From: an uncultured Acidobacteriia bacterium
GTDB lineage: Bacteria > Acidobacteriota > Terriglobia > Bryobacterales > Bryobacteraceae
Direction of reading: 5' to 3'
NCBI GenBank assembly: GCA_903929755.1
Contig: CAIYVZ010000139.1
Coordinates: 1-64,000 of the forward strand
Length of the DNA: 64,000 nt
The notes under the pieces are model-generated. The model saw only the letters and a program-made list of their open reading frames with translations, searched no databases and was not told the DNA's origin. Position numbers and translations under genes: made by a program. Below are positions 28,257 to 36,417 of the stretch, in pieces; positions within the stretch are counted from its first letter, which is position 1; each line of letters begins with the position of its first letter.

Positions 28257-28876
28257 CGGGGTACTTGCTGGAGACGAACATCTGGATCGGCCTTGCGCGG
28301 CCTGAGTCCGTCAAGCGGAAACCGAGCATACGGTTGATTGTTCGGGTCGTACCGTCGGGTCGTAACCTCAGGGCCGATAGCTGAAGCTCGAAACCGAACA
28401 CCCACCGGTGCCTACGCGCATAAGAGCGTCTTGGGGGTATTAAGTCGCGCGACTGTTGACCGAGGAAGGCACGAGATATCAAGCGTAAATGCAGCCCGGC
28501 GCTGAATGGCTAAGAACGGGCAACGTTCAGCCATCGCGCTCAGCCTTGTGACTGTAGCCACACTGTTCCTGCTCAGTAGTGATGATATCGGTCTGGCTGG
28601 TTCGGCACCAGATGCGGTGCCAGGCAGTACTGTGGGGCACGGTACTCACAAAATCGACCAATAGCGTCTTTTTGCCACACAAATCTGGTTATATAGGGTA
28701 TAAATTCTACAAGATTACTGCCGTTTGGTTCGGGCGGTTCTGGAGGCTGCGGGGGCGCCTATTGGGGTAATGATTTAATGATCGCGGCGGTGGCTCTGGC
28801 TCGGGATTGGGTGGTGGCGAGCCGGAATGCGCGGGAGTTTGTGCGGGTGCCGGGGTTGCGGGTTGAGGTTTGGTGA
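28253..28876 (+). pseudogene. Disrupted vapC (PIN toxin) remnant
   Basis: The first 17 codons read MTGYLLETNIWIGLARP, a clear PIN start coupled by ATGA to the DUF433 gene. The similarity then stops, and the frame ends at 28384. The end of a PIN domain reappears at about 28722: VRAVLEAAGAPIG, then, after a one-base loss near 28770, NDLMIAAVALARDWVVASRN and the ending VPGLRVEVW with stop at 28876. About 400 bp of unrelated sequence occupies the place where roughly 230 bp of PIN coding is expected. The toxin is therefore broken by an insertion or replacement plus a frameshift. Confidence 0.7.
28320..28720. other. Non-coding segment interrupting vapC
   Basis: I find no protein with family features in this segment. 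Its right part (about 28650-28715) is markedly AT-rich relative to the surroundings (TTATATAGGGTATAAATTC). No terminal inverted repeats or target duplication are evident, so the origin is unknown. The short minus-strand frame across it also crosses the DUF433 gene and looks like a shadow. Confidence 0.5.
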
Positions 28877-28970
28877 GCGAGGGGTTACCGAAACAATGCC
28901 TAAGCTTCCGTCTCCGCTACGTTAAGCAATCACCCATCGTGGAATTGGGTACGGTATGTGTTGATCGAAT

Positions 28971-31940
28971 ATGAGTAACAATCGCACTATTCTTGGGCGT
29001 TCTGTGTTTTGCCTCTCGATTTCCGTATGGCTGACTTTGGGGGCGGGGCTGCTATCAGGGCAGGTGCCGGAACACGGAGTTAGACCGTTGGTCTTGGGCG
29101 AAACCCGCTATTCTCTTAGGGCCGGGGAACCTGTTCGCCTTGATGCTCCAGTGGAGACTGTTTCTTTCCTTCGGGCCGCCAAGATCCGGCGGTTGACTAC
29201 GCGGGGGGCTGGCCGGTCGGGGTTCGTGGTTGGGCCGAATGTCGCGAGCGACGGAATCCTACTCGCGGCCTCGCTAACCATGCCACCGGGTGAGTACACA
29301 GTGGATGTGTCGGCGATTAGTGAAGCTGGTGAAGAGCGCCTCACATCACTGGCCGTGACACTGAACCCACCAATATCGGTGCCATCGACAGCCACGCAAC
29401 CACCCGTGATTCTACTAAATGGGTATCAGGGCCCGACTCCCAAGAATCCCCTCAGCTCCTGCCCACCCTCGGCCTCTTCCGCAGACACGTTCGAGAGGCT
29501 TCAGGCCGATCTGACTGGGAGTGGCGTCCCTGTGGTTTATTTCTTTGACAACTGTGTGGAAGATCCGAACAGCGGGTCAATTGAAGGCTTGGGACAAACG
29601 CTCCGACAGGTCTTGAACCTGATCAAGTACGACAATGGGGCACTTGTGCCTCAAGTAGATTTGGTGTCTCACAGCATGGGGGGCTTGATTGTTCGGGCAT
29701 ACTTGGCGGGTTTACAAGCAAACGGTGCACTATCACCGCCACCAAATCCGCGTGTCCGTAAATTCGTGGAGATCGCAGCTCCGAACTTCGGCTCATTTCT
29801 AGCCGCCAACGGTTCGTTCTTCACCGGACAACAAGGTGGCGAAATGATTCCAGGCAGTCAGTTCCTATGGAATCTGTCCACCTGGAATCAGTGGAGCGAC
29901 GATCTTCGCGGCGTTGATGCGCTGGCGATTGTCGGCGATTTGGGGACATGGACAAGCAGCATTATTCTGCCAACCAACCTTCCCGGCTCCAGCGACGGGG
30001 TAGTTTCCGTGACAAGCGCATCCCTGGGCTTTGCCCGCGATTCATCGAGAACAAGAATTCTTCACTACTGCCACACGGATTCTCCCTTGTTGGGCATGAA
30101 TTGCACCGGGCCCGGAATTGCGAAAGCTTCCGAAACCGCAGCCATCACCGTGTCTTTCCTTGGGCTTGGGGGGGCGAGTTGGCAATCGATACCTGGTACA
30201 AATGCGAATAGTTTTCTGTCTAACTTCGGTGGCGCATACTTCGCGTATTTCAATACAGTAGGTACGTTTCTGAATGATTTGACCGCAGTGTCTTTCGGAA
30301 ATATAGCCCTTCGGACCGTCGGAGAATCAGCCGCATACTACAACGAATTCATACCGGCGGGTACAGGATCATTTCAATTCAAGAGCGCGAGTTCAGGGTC
30401 TTTTACCTACGGACCAGTTGCAGCTCCAACTGGCCACTTCAGCGTGGTTCGAGCCAAATCAGGTCCGGTGATCTCTTCGGTAACACCGTTATTGGCAGGA
30501 GCGTCGGGTCGCGTAGTGCAATCGGGCACGATCACGATCAACGGTGTGGGTTTTGGCGCAGCACCGCAATGTTCACAATGCAGCGTCTTGGCCTACCCTT
30601 CAACGCCGTTGCCAGTTATTTCTTGGTCCGACCGAGCCGTTACCGCACTGCTTCCAACGAGCTCCTATGGTGTCAACAGAATTACCGTGAATACCGCCAC
30701 CGGATCCGACTACATCAACATAATGGCGTCGCCCCAGGCCCCTTCGACAACCTCCTTCACCATCCAAACAAACCCACCCGGCCTTCAAATCAGCATTGAC
30801 GGCGGGGCATCGCTGCAGGCTCCGCAAACACTCACCGTGGCGGCCAACAGCATCCACACCATTGCGGTTACCCAAACACAGCCCGGCGGGGTGGGTACAC
30901 AGTATGTGTTCACTGGCTGGAACGATGGCGGGGCGGCATCTCACTCCATTACCGTGGGCACGTCGGGCTTGACCTACGCGGCCACCTTCAAGACGCAATA
31001 CCAGCTGACCGTTGCCGCATCTCCGCCCGGTGGTGGAACGGCATTGCCCGGCAGTGCTACTTTCTTTGACGCGGGTTCGGTGGTTCCGGTTACCGCGGTG
31101 CCTTCCACCGGGTATGCATTTTCGGGATGGACCGGCGGCGTGGCGAGCGCGAATGCGCTGTCAACGACCGTGACTATGGGCAGTCCGCAAACGGTGACCG
31201 CGAACTTCACTCCGATTGGCCCGACGATCAACGCGGGGGGGATTGTGCCTCTGTACAGTTCGACGCCTGTAATCCAGCCCGGATCGTGGATATCCGTCTA
31301 TGGCAGCAAATTTGTTAGTGGTGTGACAACCTGGAACGGCGATTTTCCCGTCTCCCTCGGAGGTGTGAGCGTCACGATCAACAACAAACCGGGATTCCTG
31401 TGGCTGGTGAGTCCGGGCCAGATCAACATGCAAGCGCCCGATGATACGGCCACGGGGCCGGTCAGTGTGGTGGTGCGGACCCCGACCGGGACGGCAACAT
31501 CAACCGTAACGCTGGCGCCATTGGGCCCTTCCTTCTGCCTTCTCAGCAGCAAGTACCCTTCGGCAGTGATCCTGACGCCCGATGGTACAGGGGCTTACGG
31601 AGGCGGCACCTACGATCTGCTCGGGCCATTGAAGCAATTCCCATTTGCGACGCGCGCGGTGAAGCCCGGGGAGAGCCTGATTCTTTATGGTGTCGGGTTT
31701 GGGCCCACAACACCAGCGGTGCCAGCGGGGCGAGCTTTCAGCGGGGCGGCGGGGACGGTGGAAAGTGTGACCGTTACAATCGGCGGCGTGAGGGCAGACG
31801 TGCAGTTTTCGGGAATTACGACGACTGGTCTCTATCAGTTCAATGTGATCGTTCCCAGCGTTGGAAGCGGAGAGCAACTGCTTAAGGCAACTGTAGCGGG
31901 AGTCCAGACCCCGAGCAATGTCTTTATCGCGGTGCAGTGA
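28971..31940 (+). CDS. Secreted lipase-like hydrolase with IPT, repeat and TIGR03437 domains
   Basis: The 989-residue protein has a signal peptide (VFCLSISVWLTLGAGLLSGQ). A beta-rich region precedes an alpha/beta-hydrolase domain (about 140-400) with PPVILLNGYQG as the oxyanion-loop region and nucleophile Ser235 in VSHSMGGLIV. An IPT/TIG domain follows (about 495-585, VISSVTPLLAG). Next come two Listeria-type beta-grasp repeats (about 595-760, YVFTGWNDGG and YAFSGWTGGV), then a TIGR03437-like C-terminal domain (about 765-989, INAGGIVPLYSSTPVIQPGSW). Lipase or esterase activity is likely from the motif. The substrate and the role of the C-terminal domain, found widely in Acidobacteria secreted proteins, are unknown. 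No strong ribosome site precedes the ATG. Confidence 0.82.
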   Translation: MSNNRTILGRSVFCLSISVWLTLGAGLLSGQVPEHGVRPLVLGETRYSLRAGEPVRLDAPVETVSFLRAAKIRRLTTRGAGRSGFVVGPNVASDGILLAASLTMPPGEYTVDVSAISEAGEERLTSLAVTLNPPISVPSTATQPPVILLNGYQGPTPKNPLSSCPPSASSADTFERLQADLTGSGVPVVYFFDNCVEDPNSGSIEGLGQTLRQVLNLIKYDNGALVPQVDLVSHSMGGLIVRAYLAGLQANGALSPPPNPRVRKFVEIAAPNFGSFLAANGSFFTGQQGGEMIPGSQFLWNLSTWNQWSDDLRGVDALAIVGDLGTWTSSIILPTNLPGSSDGVVSVTSASLGFARDSSRTRILHYCHTDSPLLGMNCTGPGIAKASETAAITVSFLGLGGASWQSIPGTNANSFLSNFGGAYFAYFNTVGTFLNDLTAVSFGNIALRTVGESAAYYNEFIPAGTGSFQFKSASSGSFTYGPVAAPTGHFSVVRAKSGPVISSVTPLLAGASGRVVQSGTITINGVGFGAAPQCSQCSVLAYPSTPLPVISWSDRAVTALLPTSSYGVNRITVNTATGSDYINIMASPQAPSTTSFTIQTNPPGLQISIDGGASLQAPQTLTVAANSIHTIAVTQTQPGGVGTQYVFTGWNDGGAASHSITVGTSGLTYAATFKTQYQLTVAASPPGGGTALPGSATFFDAGSVVPVTAVPSTGYAFSGWTGGVASANALSTTVTMGSPQTVTANFTPIGPTINAGGIVPLYSSTPVIQPGSWISVYGSKFVSGVTTWNGDFPVSLGGVSVTINNKPGFLWLVSPGQINMQAPDDTATGPVSVVVRTPTGTATSTVTLAPLGPSFCLLSSKYPSAVILTPDGTGAYGGGTYDLLGPLKQFPFATRAVKPGESLILYGVGFGPTTPAVPAGRAFSGAAGTVESVTVTIGGVRADVQFSGITTTGLYQFNVIVPSVGSGEQLLKATVAGVQTPSNVFIAVQ

Positions 31941-32308
31941 CCGATAACTTCGGGGCGTACCGGCAGGTGCCGCTAAGAACGGGCCCGGAGATGGGACTTG
32001 ATCAGTCCCTCGTGGTCTCCTCAGCGTCCAGATCTTGTGAGCAAACCGGCTGCTTGCGTTCGCCGGGGTAGCATGGGGCATCGCGACGGCATCAGCGAAG
32101 GGCAACTGGAGGGAGTTACTCTTTATTGCCTGGTTCGAGATTGCCTGGTTCGAGATGTCGGGGCGAAGGACTTGTCAGCGAGACCGTGACGAGTTGCATG
32201 AGGTGGGAGCGGCATTTTCCGGTTTCGGCACAGGGGTCGGTGGTTGTGGCCGCCATGGCGGTCCGGGTCGGTCGTTGCTATCTGGCCCTTTAAGCGTGCA
32301 GGTCTTTT
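31941..32308. other. Intergenic region with short dyads
   Basis: I see no convincing gene. It contains a perfect 15-bp tandem duplication (32125-32154) and a 12-bp palindrome CCGCCATGGCGG (32250-32261), and leads into the vapB operator. Confidence 0.5.
32125..32154. repeat. Perfect 15-bp tandem duplication
   Basis: ATTGCCTGGTTCGAG occurs twice without spacer. Confidence 0.9.
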
Positions 32309-32328
32309 CAACTGGTTTAAACTAGTTG
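32309..32328. promoter_or_regulatory. Palindromic operator of the Phd/VapC pair
   Basis: CAACTGGTTTAAACTAGTTG is a 20-bp palindrome with one mismatched pair, 13 bases before the antitoxin ATG and abutting its AAAGGAG. Flanking T and A runs extend the dyad. Such sites are bound by TA complexes for autoregulation; binding here is inferred. Confidence 0.6.
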
Positions 32329-32341
32329 GAAAGGAGTCAAT

Positions 32342-32587
32342 ATGGAATCTGTTGGCGCGTTTGAGGCGAAAACTCACCTGTCGGCTTTGCTTGACCGGGT
32401 CGCGAAGGGTGAGCGAATCACGATCACCCGGCACGGCGTTCCGGCGGCATTGTTAGTCCCGGTTGTCGAGGCACCTGTCAGGCTCGCGCATCACGAAATC
32501 GTTGAAAAGATGGGGGCACTTCGGGCGCAAGTCAAACCGGACGAGATGAGCGTCAAGGAGATGATCGAGACGGGGCGGCGGTTTTGA
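32342..32587 (+). CDS. vapB: Phd/YefM-family antitoxin
   Basis: The 81-residue antitoxin has the Phd/YefM fold signature MESVGAFEAKTHLSALLDRV and GERITITRHGVPAALLVPV. Its C-terminal helix (SVKEMIETGRRF) would wrap the toxin. AAAGGAG precedes the ATG. The stop overlaps the TTG of the PIN toxin by 4 bases. The upstream palindrome suggests autoregulation. Confidence 0.9.
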   Translation: MESVGAFEAKTHLSALLDRVAKGERITITRHGVPAALLVPVVEAPVRLAHHEIVEKMGALRAQVKPDEMSVKEMIETGRRF

Positions 32588-33024
32588 GTCCAATCGTGGT
32601 GGACGCCTCCATCGCGCTGGCGTGGTGTTTTCCGGATGAGACCAGCGCTTACGCGGAAACAGTGCTGGTGGGACTGGCGGGTGAGATCATGCTCGTCCCT
32701 GGCATCTGGGAACTGGAGGTGGCGAATGCCATATTGGTGGGACTGCGCCGAAAGCGACTGGAAATGTCCGGGGTGGAGCAATTTCTTTCGCTGATCCAGC
32801 AACTGGCACCGATGCAGGATGCGCGTCCCGTTGTGGAACACATGCGGGATGTGCTGCCATTGGCTGCTGCGCATGGTCTGACGTCGTACGATGCGGCGTA
32901 CCTGGAGTTAGCGGTGCGCCGACATGCGCGCCTGGCGACGCTGGATGGCAAATTATCGGCGGCTGCGCGGTCCACTGGTGTTGAGCTTTACCGGGGTGCG
33001 GATGCGCCACAGGTGGTTTCATAA
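32584..33024 (+). CDS. vapC: PIN-domain toxin, VapC family
   Basis: This 146-residue PIN ribonuclease has IVVDASIALAWCFPDE (first Asp), VPGIWELEVANAI (Glu) and LTSYDAAYLELAVRRHARLAT followed by LDGKL, with the last Asp residues. The start is TTG at 32584, overlapping the antitoxin stop. The acidic set is intact, so the toxin is probably functional. The subfamily differs from the PIN protein at 413-793, which pairs with a DUF104 antitoxin. Confidence 0.9.
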   Translation: MSPIVVDASIALAWCFPDETSAYAETVLVGLAGEIMLVPGIWELEVANAILVGLRRKRLEMSGVEQFLSLIQQLAPMQDARPVVEHMRDVLPLAAAHGLTSYDAAYLELAVRRHARLATLDGKLSAAARSTGVELYRGADAPQVVS

Positions 33025-33076
33025 AGCCGGAGGAACGGCGCGGTGTGCGCGACACAAAAAGTGGAACTGGCCAGGC

Positions 33077-33189
33077 GTGTGGGGCGGAATACCAGTCTGC
33101 GCGGCGGGTGGTTACCGCCACTTTCTGTTGCAAACACCGCAGGCAAGCCGATTGACAATCGGCCGGAGCCTTGCCAAGCTGCGCCACAA
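33077..33189. repeat. REP-like intergenic element
   Basis: The element is bounded by TGTGGGGCGG at the left and by GCTGCGCCACA at the right, an imperfect inverted repeat. It contains an internal hairpin GCCGATTGACAATCGGC (33147-33163) followed by GCCTTGCCAAGCTGCGCC. A related right end occurs at 63793-63833. Confidence 0.5.
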
Positions 33190-33374
33190 GGCTGCGGGAG
33201 GAACGGTGCGGATGCGGAATAAGAACCGGGCTGGATTGTGCTAAGCTGAAGATTCTGCGGATTTTTTCGGTTTTTGCTGTGGTCTGGCGGGCCGGGAAGA
33301 TGCTGTGGGAGGTCTTCGGGAGAGGTTTGGGACGGGCCAAACTTGCCGAACGACATTTTATTTGCTGTGTGGGC

Positions 33375-33402
33375 TTGACTTTCCCGTGTAAGTCCATATG
33401 AT
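33375..33402 (+). promoter_or_regulatory. Promoter of rpsU
   Basis: TTGACT and TATGAT are separated by 16 bases, about 80 bases upstream of the rpsU start. Confidence 0.6.
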
Positions 33403-33484
33403 ATCAGTACCTTGTCTCGTTGATGTCCGATGGGGGCGTCCGGGGCCGGGGTAGAATCTTTGATCAGTTTGGGGGTGTTGTTCG

Positions 33485-33682
33485 TTGGCAGAAGTAAGAC
33501 TGCAGGAGGGCGAAACTCTTGAAAATGCCCTTCGTCGCTTTAAGCGGAAGGTACAGCAGGAAGACATCATTAAAGAGGTCAAGCGCCATTCCTTCTATTT
33601 GAAGCCAGGTGAGAAGAAGCGGGTTAAAGCCGCCCTCGCCCGTAAACGGAACCGGAAGAAGAGCCGCCGGGAACCTGAGTAA
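33485..33682 (+). CDS. rpsU: 30S ribosomal protein S21
   Basis: The 65-residue basic ribosomal protein has the S21 core LENALRRFKRKVQQEDII, KEVKRHSFYLKP and the Lys/Arg-rich tail RKRNRKKSRR. The start is TTG at 33485, with GGGGGTG as ribosome site 7 bases upstream. Its length is normal. It is bracketed by a promoter and a strong terminator, hence monocistronic. S21 aids initiation on the 16S 3' end. Confidence 0.96.
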   Translation: MAEVRLQEGETLENALRRFKRKVQQEDIIKEVKRHSFYLKPGEKKRVKAALARKRNRKKSRREPE

Positions 33683-33694
33683 ACAGTAGTCCTG

Positions 33695-33731
33695 CAGGGC
33701 GAAGCGTGTGGCAACGCTTCGCCCTGTTTTT
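33695..33731 (+). terminator. Rho-independent terminator of rpsU
   Basis: The 13-bp stem CAGGGCGAAGCGT/ACGCTTCGCCCTG has a 6-base loop and runs into T5. It starts 12 bases after the stop. Confidence 0.95.
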
Positions 33732-33763
33732 ATACCAGGCATTTTCATACTAGGGATTGCGCC

Positions 33764-34081
33764 ATGGCCGAATTTCAGGATCGGGTACTTAAGTGCATCG
33801 ACTGCGGGACAGATTTCATTTTCTCCGCAGGTGAACAGCAGTTTTACCGGGAGAAAGACTTCCGGAACGAACCCAAGCGTTGCCGCACCTGCAAGAACAA
33901 GCGCCAAAGCGCTTCGTCAGACAGGGGAGGACATGGGGGCCGGGTGGAAACCACGGCCACTTGTTTTCAGTGCGGGCGGGAGACCACGGTTCCGTTCCGA
34001 CCCACGCAGGGTCGCCCGGTATTGTGCCGCGATTGCTTCCAGACGCTCAAAGGCGTACGTGCCGCTCCGGGACCGGGTTAA
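33764..34081 (+). CDS. Zinc-ribbon CxxC-x17-CxxC domain protein
   Basis: The 105-residue cytosolic protein has two cysteine-rich ribbons: CIDCGTDFIFSAGEQQFY with CRTCKNKR (about 11-46), and CFQCGRETTVPFRP with CRDCF (about 67-91). The first matches the recurrent CxxC-x17-CxxC domain of unknown function. It probably binds Zn2+ and nucleic acid or protein. It begins 32 bases after the rpsU terminator, so it has its own promoter or relies on readthrough. A small hairpin GAAACGC-TTC-GCGTTTC lies just after its stop (34091-34107). Confidence 0.82.
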   Translation: MAEFQDRVLKCIDCGTDFIFSAGEQQFYREKDFRNEPKRCRTCKNKRQSASSDRGGHGGRVETTATCFQCGRETTVPFRPTQGRPVLCRDCFQTLKGVRAAPGPG

Positions 34082-34278
34082 CGTGGTCAGGAAACGCTTC
34101 GCGTTTCTTACCGAAGCCAATTAGCAGCTCAGTTGACGGAATCCGCAGCCATTGGTGTGCCTGCAGAGTGCGTGTGCCTGCTATGGCCACTTGTTTGCGG
34201 TGCGGGAATGTTGCACGCCAGCTTGCCGCGTCATTTAATGAAGCAGCTTCTTCCCCGCGCTCTGTCCAGCCTAAAATA

Positions 34279-35052
34279 TCAGATTTGTCTTCCTGTTTTA
34301 TTTTGATCGTCAAGTAACATGCTTAGTTTTAACGCCAAACGAGCTTCAAGCGATTGTAACTCGTAGCAGCGATCCGTAGCCGGGAGGTAAGTGACCCCCA
34401 CTTTGGCCATCGTGCTGATTTCCCTTATGTAATTTGCTGCACGGTTGAGTCCGGCCAGGTCACGCTGTTGGATCTCCTGAAGTGCGGTGCAGCCGTAACA
34501 AATCGGAATAGTGGGGTCCATTTTGCGCCTGTGCCGGTCTATTTCGATCAGTATCGCTCCTCGATAGAAGGGCAAACTAAGAAGTGCATCAATTTTGACT
34601 ACAGCAAGTACGATCGCGTTCAACTCACTGTTCGCCAACGGGGACGGGGGGCGATTTTGGGTGTGGTTCACCAGGTTGGCTGCAGTCTCCCGCAAGGCGT
34701 ATGCAGGAGACACAAGATCTATTGCATACACTAACTTATTCGCACGTTCCAGGAGTGCTTGCGCCACGGCGACCTTGGTTTCTACTGTCGTGCGGAGTGC
34801 TTTTGCCAGAGCGACCGCCATGGTGGAGGCCAAGGTACCTTGAGAGGCAGGGAGTGGAGGTAAAGCTGCCAACGCTGCCTTGGCCTGGTTACATTCTGAA
34901 ATTGCTGCCGTCCGGTTTTTGTAGGCCTCAGTTATTTCCGTCTGCGTTGGCGGTTCAAGGTAGGGTCTAAAGGCCGGCTGGGCAAAGGCAAGTGTGCTAA
35001 ACACGCCAAGGGCGCAAAGCGGGAGTAACGTATGCAGGGTTCGTTTGGTCAT
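34279..35052 (-). CDS. Secreted protein of unknown function
   Basis: The ATG at 35052 gives 257 residues with signal peptide MTKRTLHTLLPLCALGVF and AFAQ cleavage. The frame is open upstream, but that adds an unlikely 61-residue leader. The mature part is Ala/Leu/Glu-rich and predicted helical (about 25-150), with a later Cys pair (CYGC and CYEL) and no recognised domain. The first 25 codons and about 30 bases of 5' leader are about 88% identical to those of the next gene upstream. The mature sequences align poorly (a faint similarity around PTxxE and KN). Confidence 0.65.
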   Translation of the reverse strand: MTKRTLHTLLPLCALGVFSTLAFAQPAFRPYLEPPTQTEITEAYKNRTAAISECNQAKAALAALPPLPASQGTLASTMAVALAKALRTTVETKVAVAQALLERANKLVYAIDLVSPAYALRETAANLVNHTQNRPPSPLANSELNAIVLAVVKIDALLSLPFYRGAILIEIDRHRRKMDPTIPICYGCTALQEIQQRDLAGLNRAANYIREISTMAKVGVTYLPATDRCYELQSLEARLALKLSMLLDDQNKTGRQI

Positions 35053-35081
35053 TCTTGCTTCGCCTGAATTGTGGTGTTGTG
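34980..35081 (-). repeat. Leader/signal-peptide cassette, copy 1
   Basis: This 102-bp stretch covers the 5' leader and signal peptide. It differs from 36143-36244 at only 12 positions. Confidence 0.9.
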
Positions 35082-35207
35082 TTGCCTGGAATCGGGCACT
35101 TGTCACTTGACAGGGGGGCGGCCCGTTGTGGATGTGGGGCTGTTGTGCTGGTGTGCCTGAGGTTGTGCCGACGGGTTGAAAGCGTGCTTTGGAGGGGTTA
35201 TGCGACA

Positions 35208-35245
35208 CAGCCTGTCCATGCCGGAATGTTGGCATGGACAGGCTG
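35208..35245. terminator. 15-bp perfect hairpin without U-tract
   Basis: CAGCCTGTCCATGCC pairs perfectly with GGCATGGACAGGCTG around an 8-base loop, 35 bases after the stop of the alanine-rich gene (minus strand). No T-run follows on either strand, so it may be an RNA 3'-end stabiliser or factor-dependent terminator. Confidence 0.5.
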
Positions 35246-35279
35246 GTCTGCGGTGCGATATCTTGCGACGGACGACGGA

Positions 35280-36215
35280 CTAAAAAGCCACGCCGGCTGC
35301 CCGGGCTGCTGCTGCCGCTGCATCTGCTGTTGCCTTGGCTGTTGCGGCTGCAGTTGCTGCGGCGTTGGCTACTGCTGCGGCTGCATCCGATTTTAGTTTG
35401 GCTGCTGCCGCTGCTGCATCCGCTGCTACTTTGGGGGCTGCTGCTGTTGCTGCTGCTACCCGGGCTGCCAGTGCATCTGCATTTGCTATTGGCCCGGTTC
35501 TATTCGCGAGCATCTCGGCCCCTGCCCTGGCTCCTGCTGTTGCCTTGGGATCCGCTGATACTTTGGCATATGCGGCGGCTGCTGCAACGGCTGCGGCGTA
35601 GGATGTGGCTGCCTTGGTTGCTGTTGCGACTGCATCCGCTGCTGCCTTGGGATCCGGTTGTACTTTGCTTGCTGCTGCGGCTGCTGCATCCCATGCTGCC
35701 TTGGCGGTTGCTGCGGTGGCAGTTGCTGTCGCGGCATCCGATGCTGCCTTGGCTGCGGCCGCGGCTGTTGCTGTTGCATCTGCTGCTAACTTGGCATTTT
35801 TTGCTGCTTTGGCTGTGACTGGGTTACGCAAGAAGTACGGTTGCACGGCCGTTATGGTGGCTACTGCCATCGCGCGATTCGTCTGTGCGTCCTGCATGAC
35901 TTGCCGCAGAGCAGCTGTCGCATTGCCGCCGCCGTTCCTGGCCATTTGTTGGAATATGTTGTCCTCTATGTTCACCGCCATGGTTGCCTGGTCTATCGCA
36001 ATCAGGGCCTGCGCCATTTGGTCCTGGGTGGGTGACTGGGCCGCTGAAATGTTGCTCCATGTGGCGTTTGCCTTAATTGCCCAGTTTTTTCCGTTTGTGA
36101 CCGCTTGCATTTCGGCGAGGGTTGGGTAGTAGCCGTAGTTTTGGGCAAAGGCTATGGTGCTAAACACGCCAAAGGCGCAAATCGGGAGTAAAGTATGTAG
36201 GGTTCGTTTGATCAT
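35280..36215 (-). CDS. Secreted alanine-rich helical protein
   Basis: This 311-residue protein has signal peptide MIKRTLHTLLPICAFGVF, near-identical to that of 34279-35052. Residues about 26-145 are ordinary in composition (LAEMQAVTNGKNWAIKANAT, QPYFLRNPVTAKAAKN). From about 146 to 311 the chain is dominated by Ala with spaced Lys, Asp and Thr (ATATAAAAAKAASDAATAT and similar). This should form a long amphipathic helix, like alanine-rich antifreeze, Lpp-like or LEA-type helices. No function can be assigned. The DNA is strongly repetitive in GCN codons, suggesting expansion. The frame has no internal stops. Confidence 0.65.
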   Translation of the reverse strand: MIKRTLHTLLPICAFGVFSTIAFAQNYGYYPTLAEMQAVTNGKNWAIKANATWSNISAAQSPTQDQMAQALIAIDQATMAVNIEDNIFQQMARNGGGNATAALRQVMQDAQTNRAMAVATITAVQPYFLRNPVTAKAAKNAKLAADATATAAAAAKAASDAATATATAATAKAAWDAAAAAASKVQPDPKAAADAVATATKAATSYAAAVAAAAAYAKVSADPKATAGARAGAEMLANRTGPIANADALAARVAAATAAAPKVAADAAAAAAKLKSDAAAAVANAAATAAATAKATADAAAAAARAAGVAF

Positions 36216-36244
36216 TTTTGCTTCGCTTGAATTTTGGTGTTTTG
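36143..36244 (-). repeat. Leader/signal-peptide cassette, copy 2
   Basis: This is the counterpart of 34980-35081 (about 88% identity). It spans the 5' leader and signal peptide of the alanine-rich gene. Confidence 0.9.
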
Positions 36245-36333
36245 TGGGGCTGAGTAGGGAAGAAGGCGAACAATCCGAGTAGAGGTGGAGTTGTGAAAAA
36301 CCCTCCGGACCGGATGTTTCATTGGAAGCCCCG

Positions 36334-36375
36334 GGTAGAGGCCCCCAAACTCTTCAAGTGTTGGGGGCCTCTACC
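36334..36375. terminator. 15-bp perfect hairpin without U-tract
   Basis: GGTAGAGGCCCCCAA pairs with TTGGGGGCCTCTACC, 43 bases after the stop of the giant NHL gene. There is no U-run on either strand. It probably marks the end of that minus-strand transcript. Confidence 0.5.
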
Positions 36376-36417
36376 AGCCTTTGCTGCCCGAAAGACCCCT
36401 GTTGCGGCTGGAACTGT

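Noticed and set aside
27976-28482. 168-codon minus-strand frame across the DUF433 gene
   Set aside because: It is antisense to the DUF433/PIN remnants and has no recognisable features.
35280-36130. Plus-strand alanine- or leucine-rich frames over the alanine-rich gene
   Set aside because: They arise from the GCN repeat read in reverse and have no start signals; the minus strand has the signal peptide.
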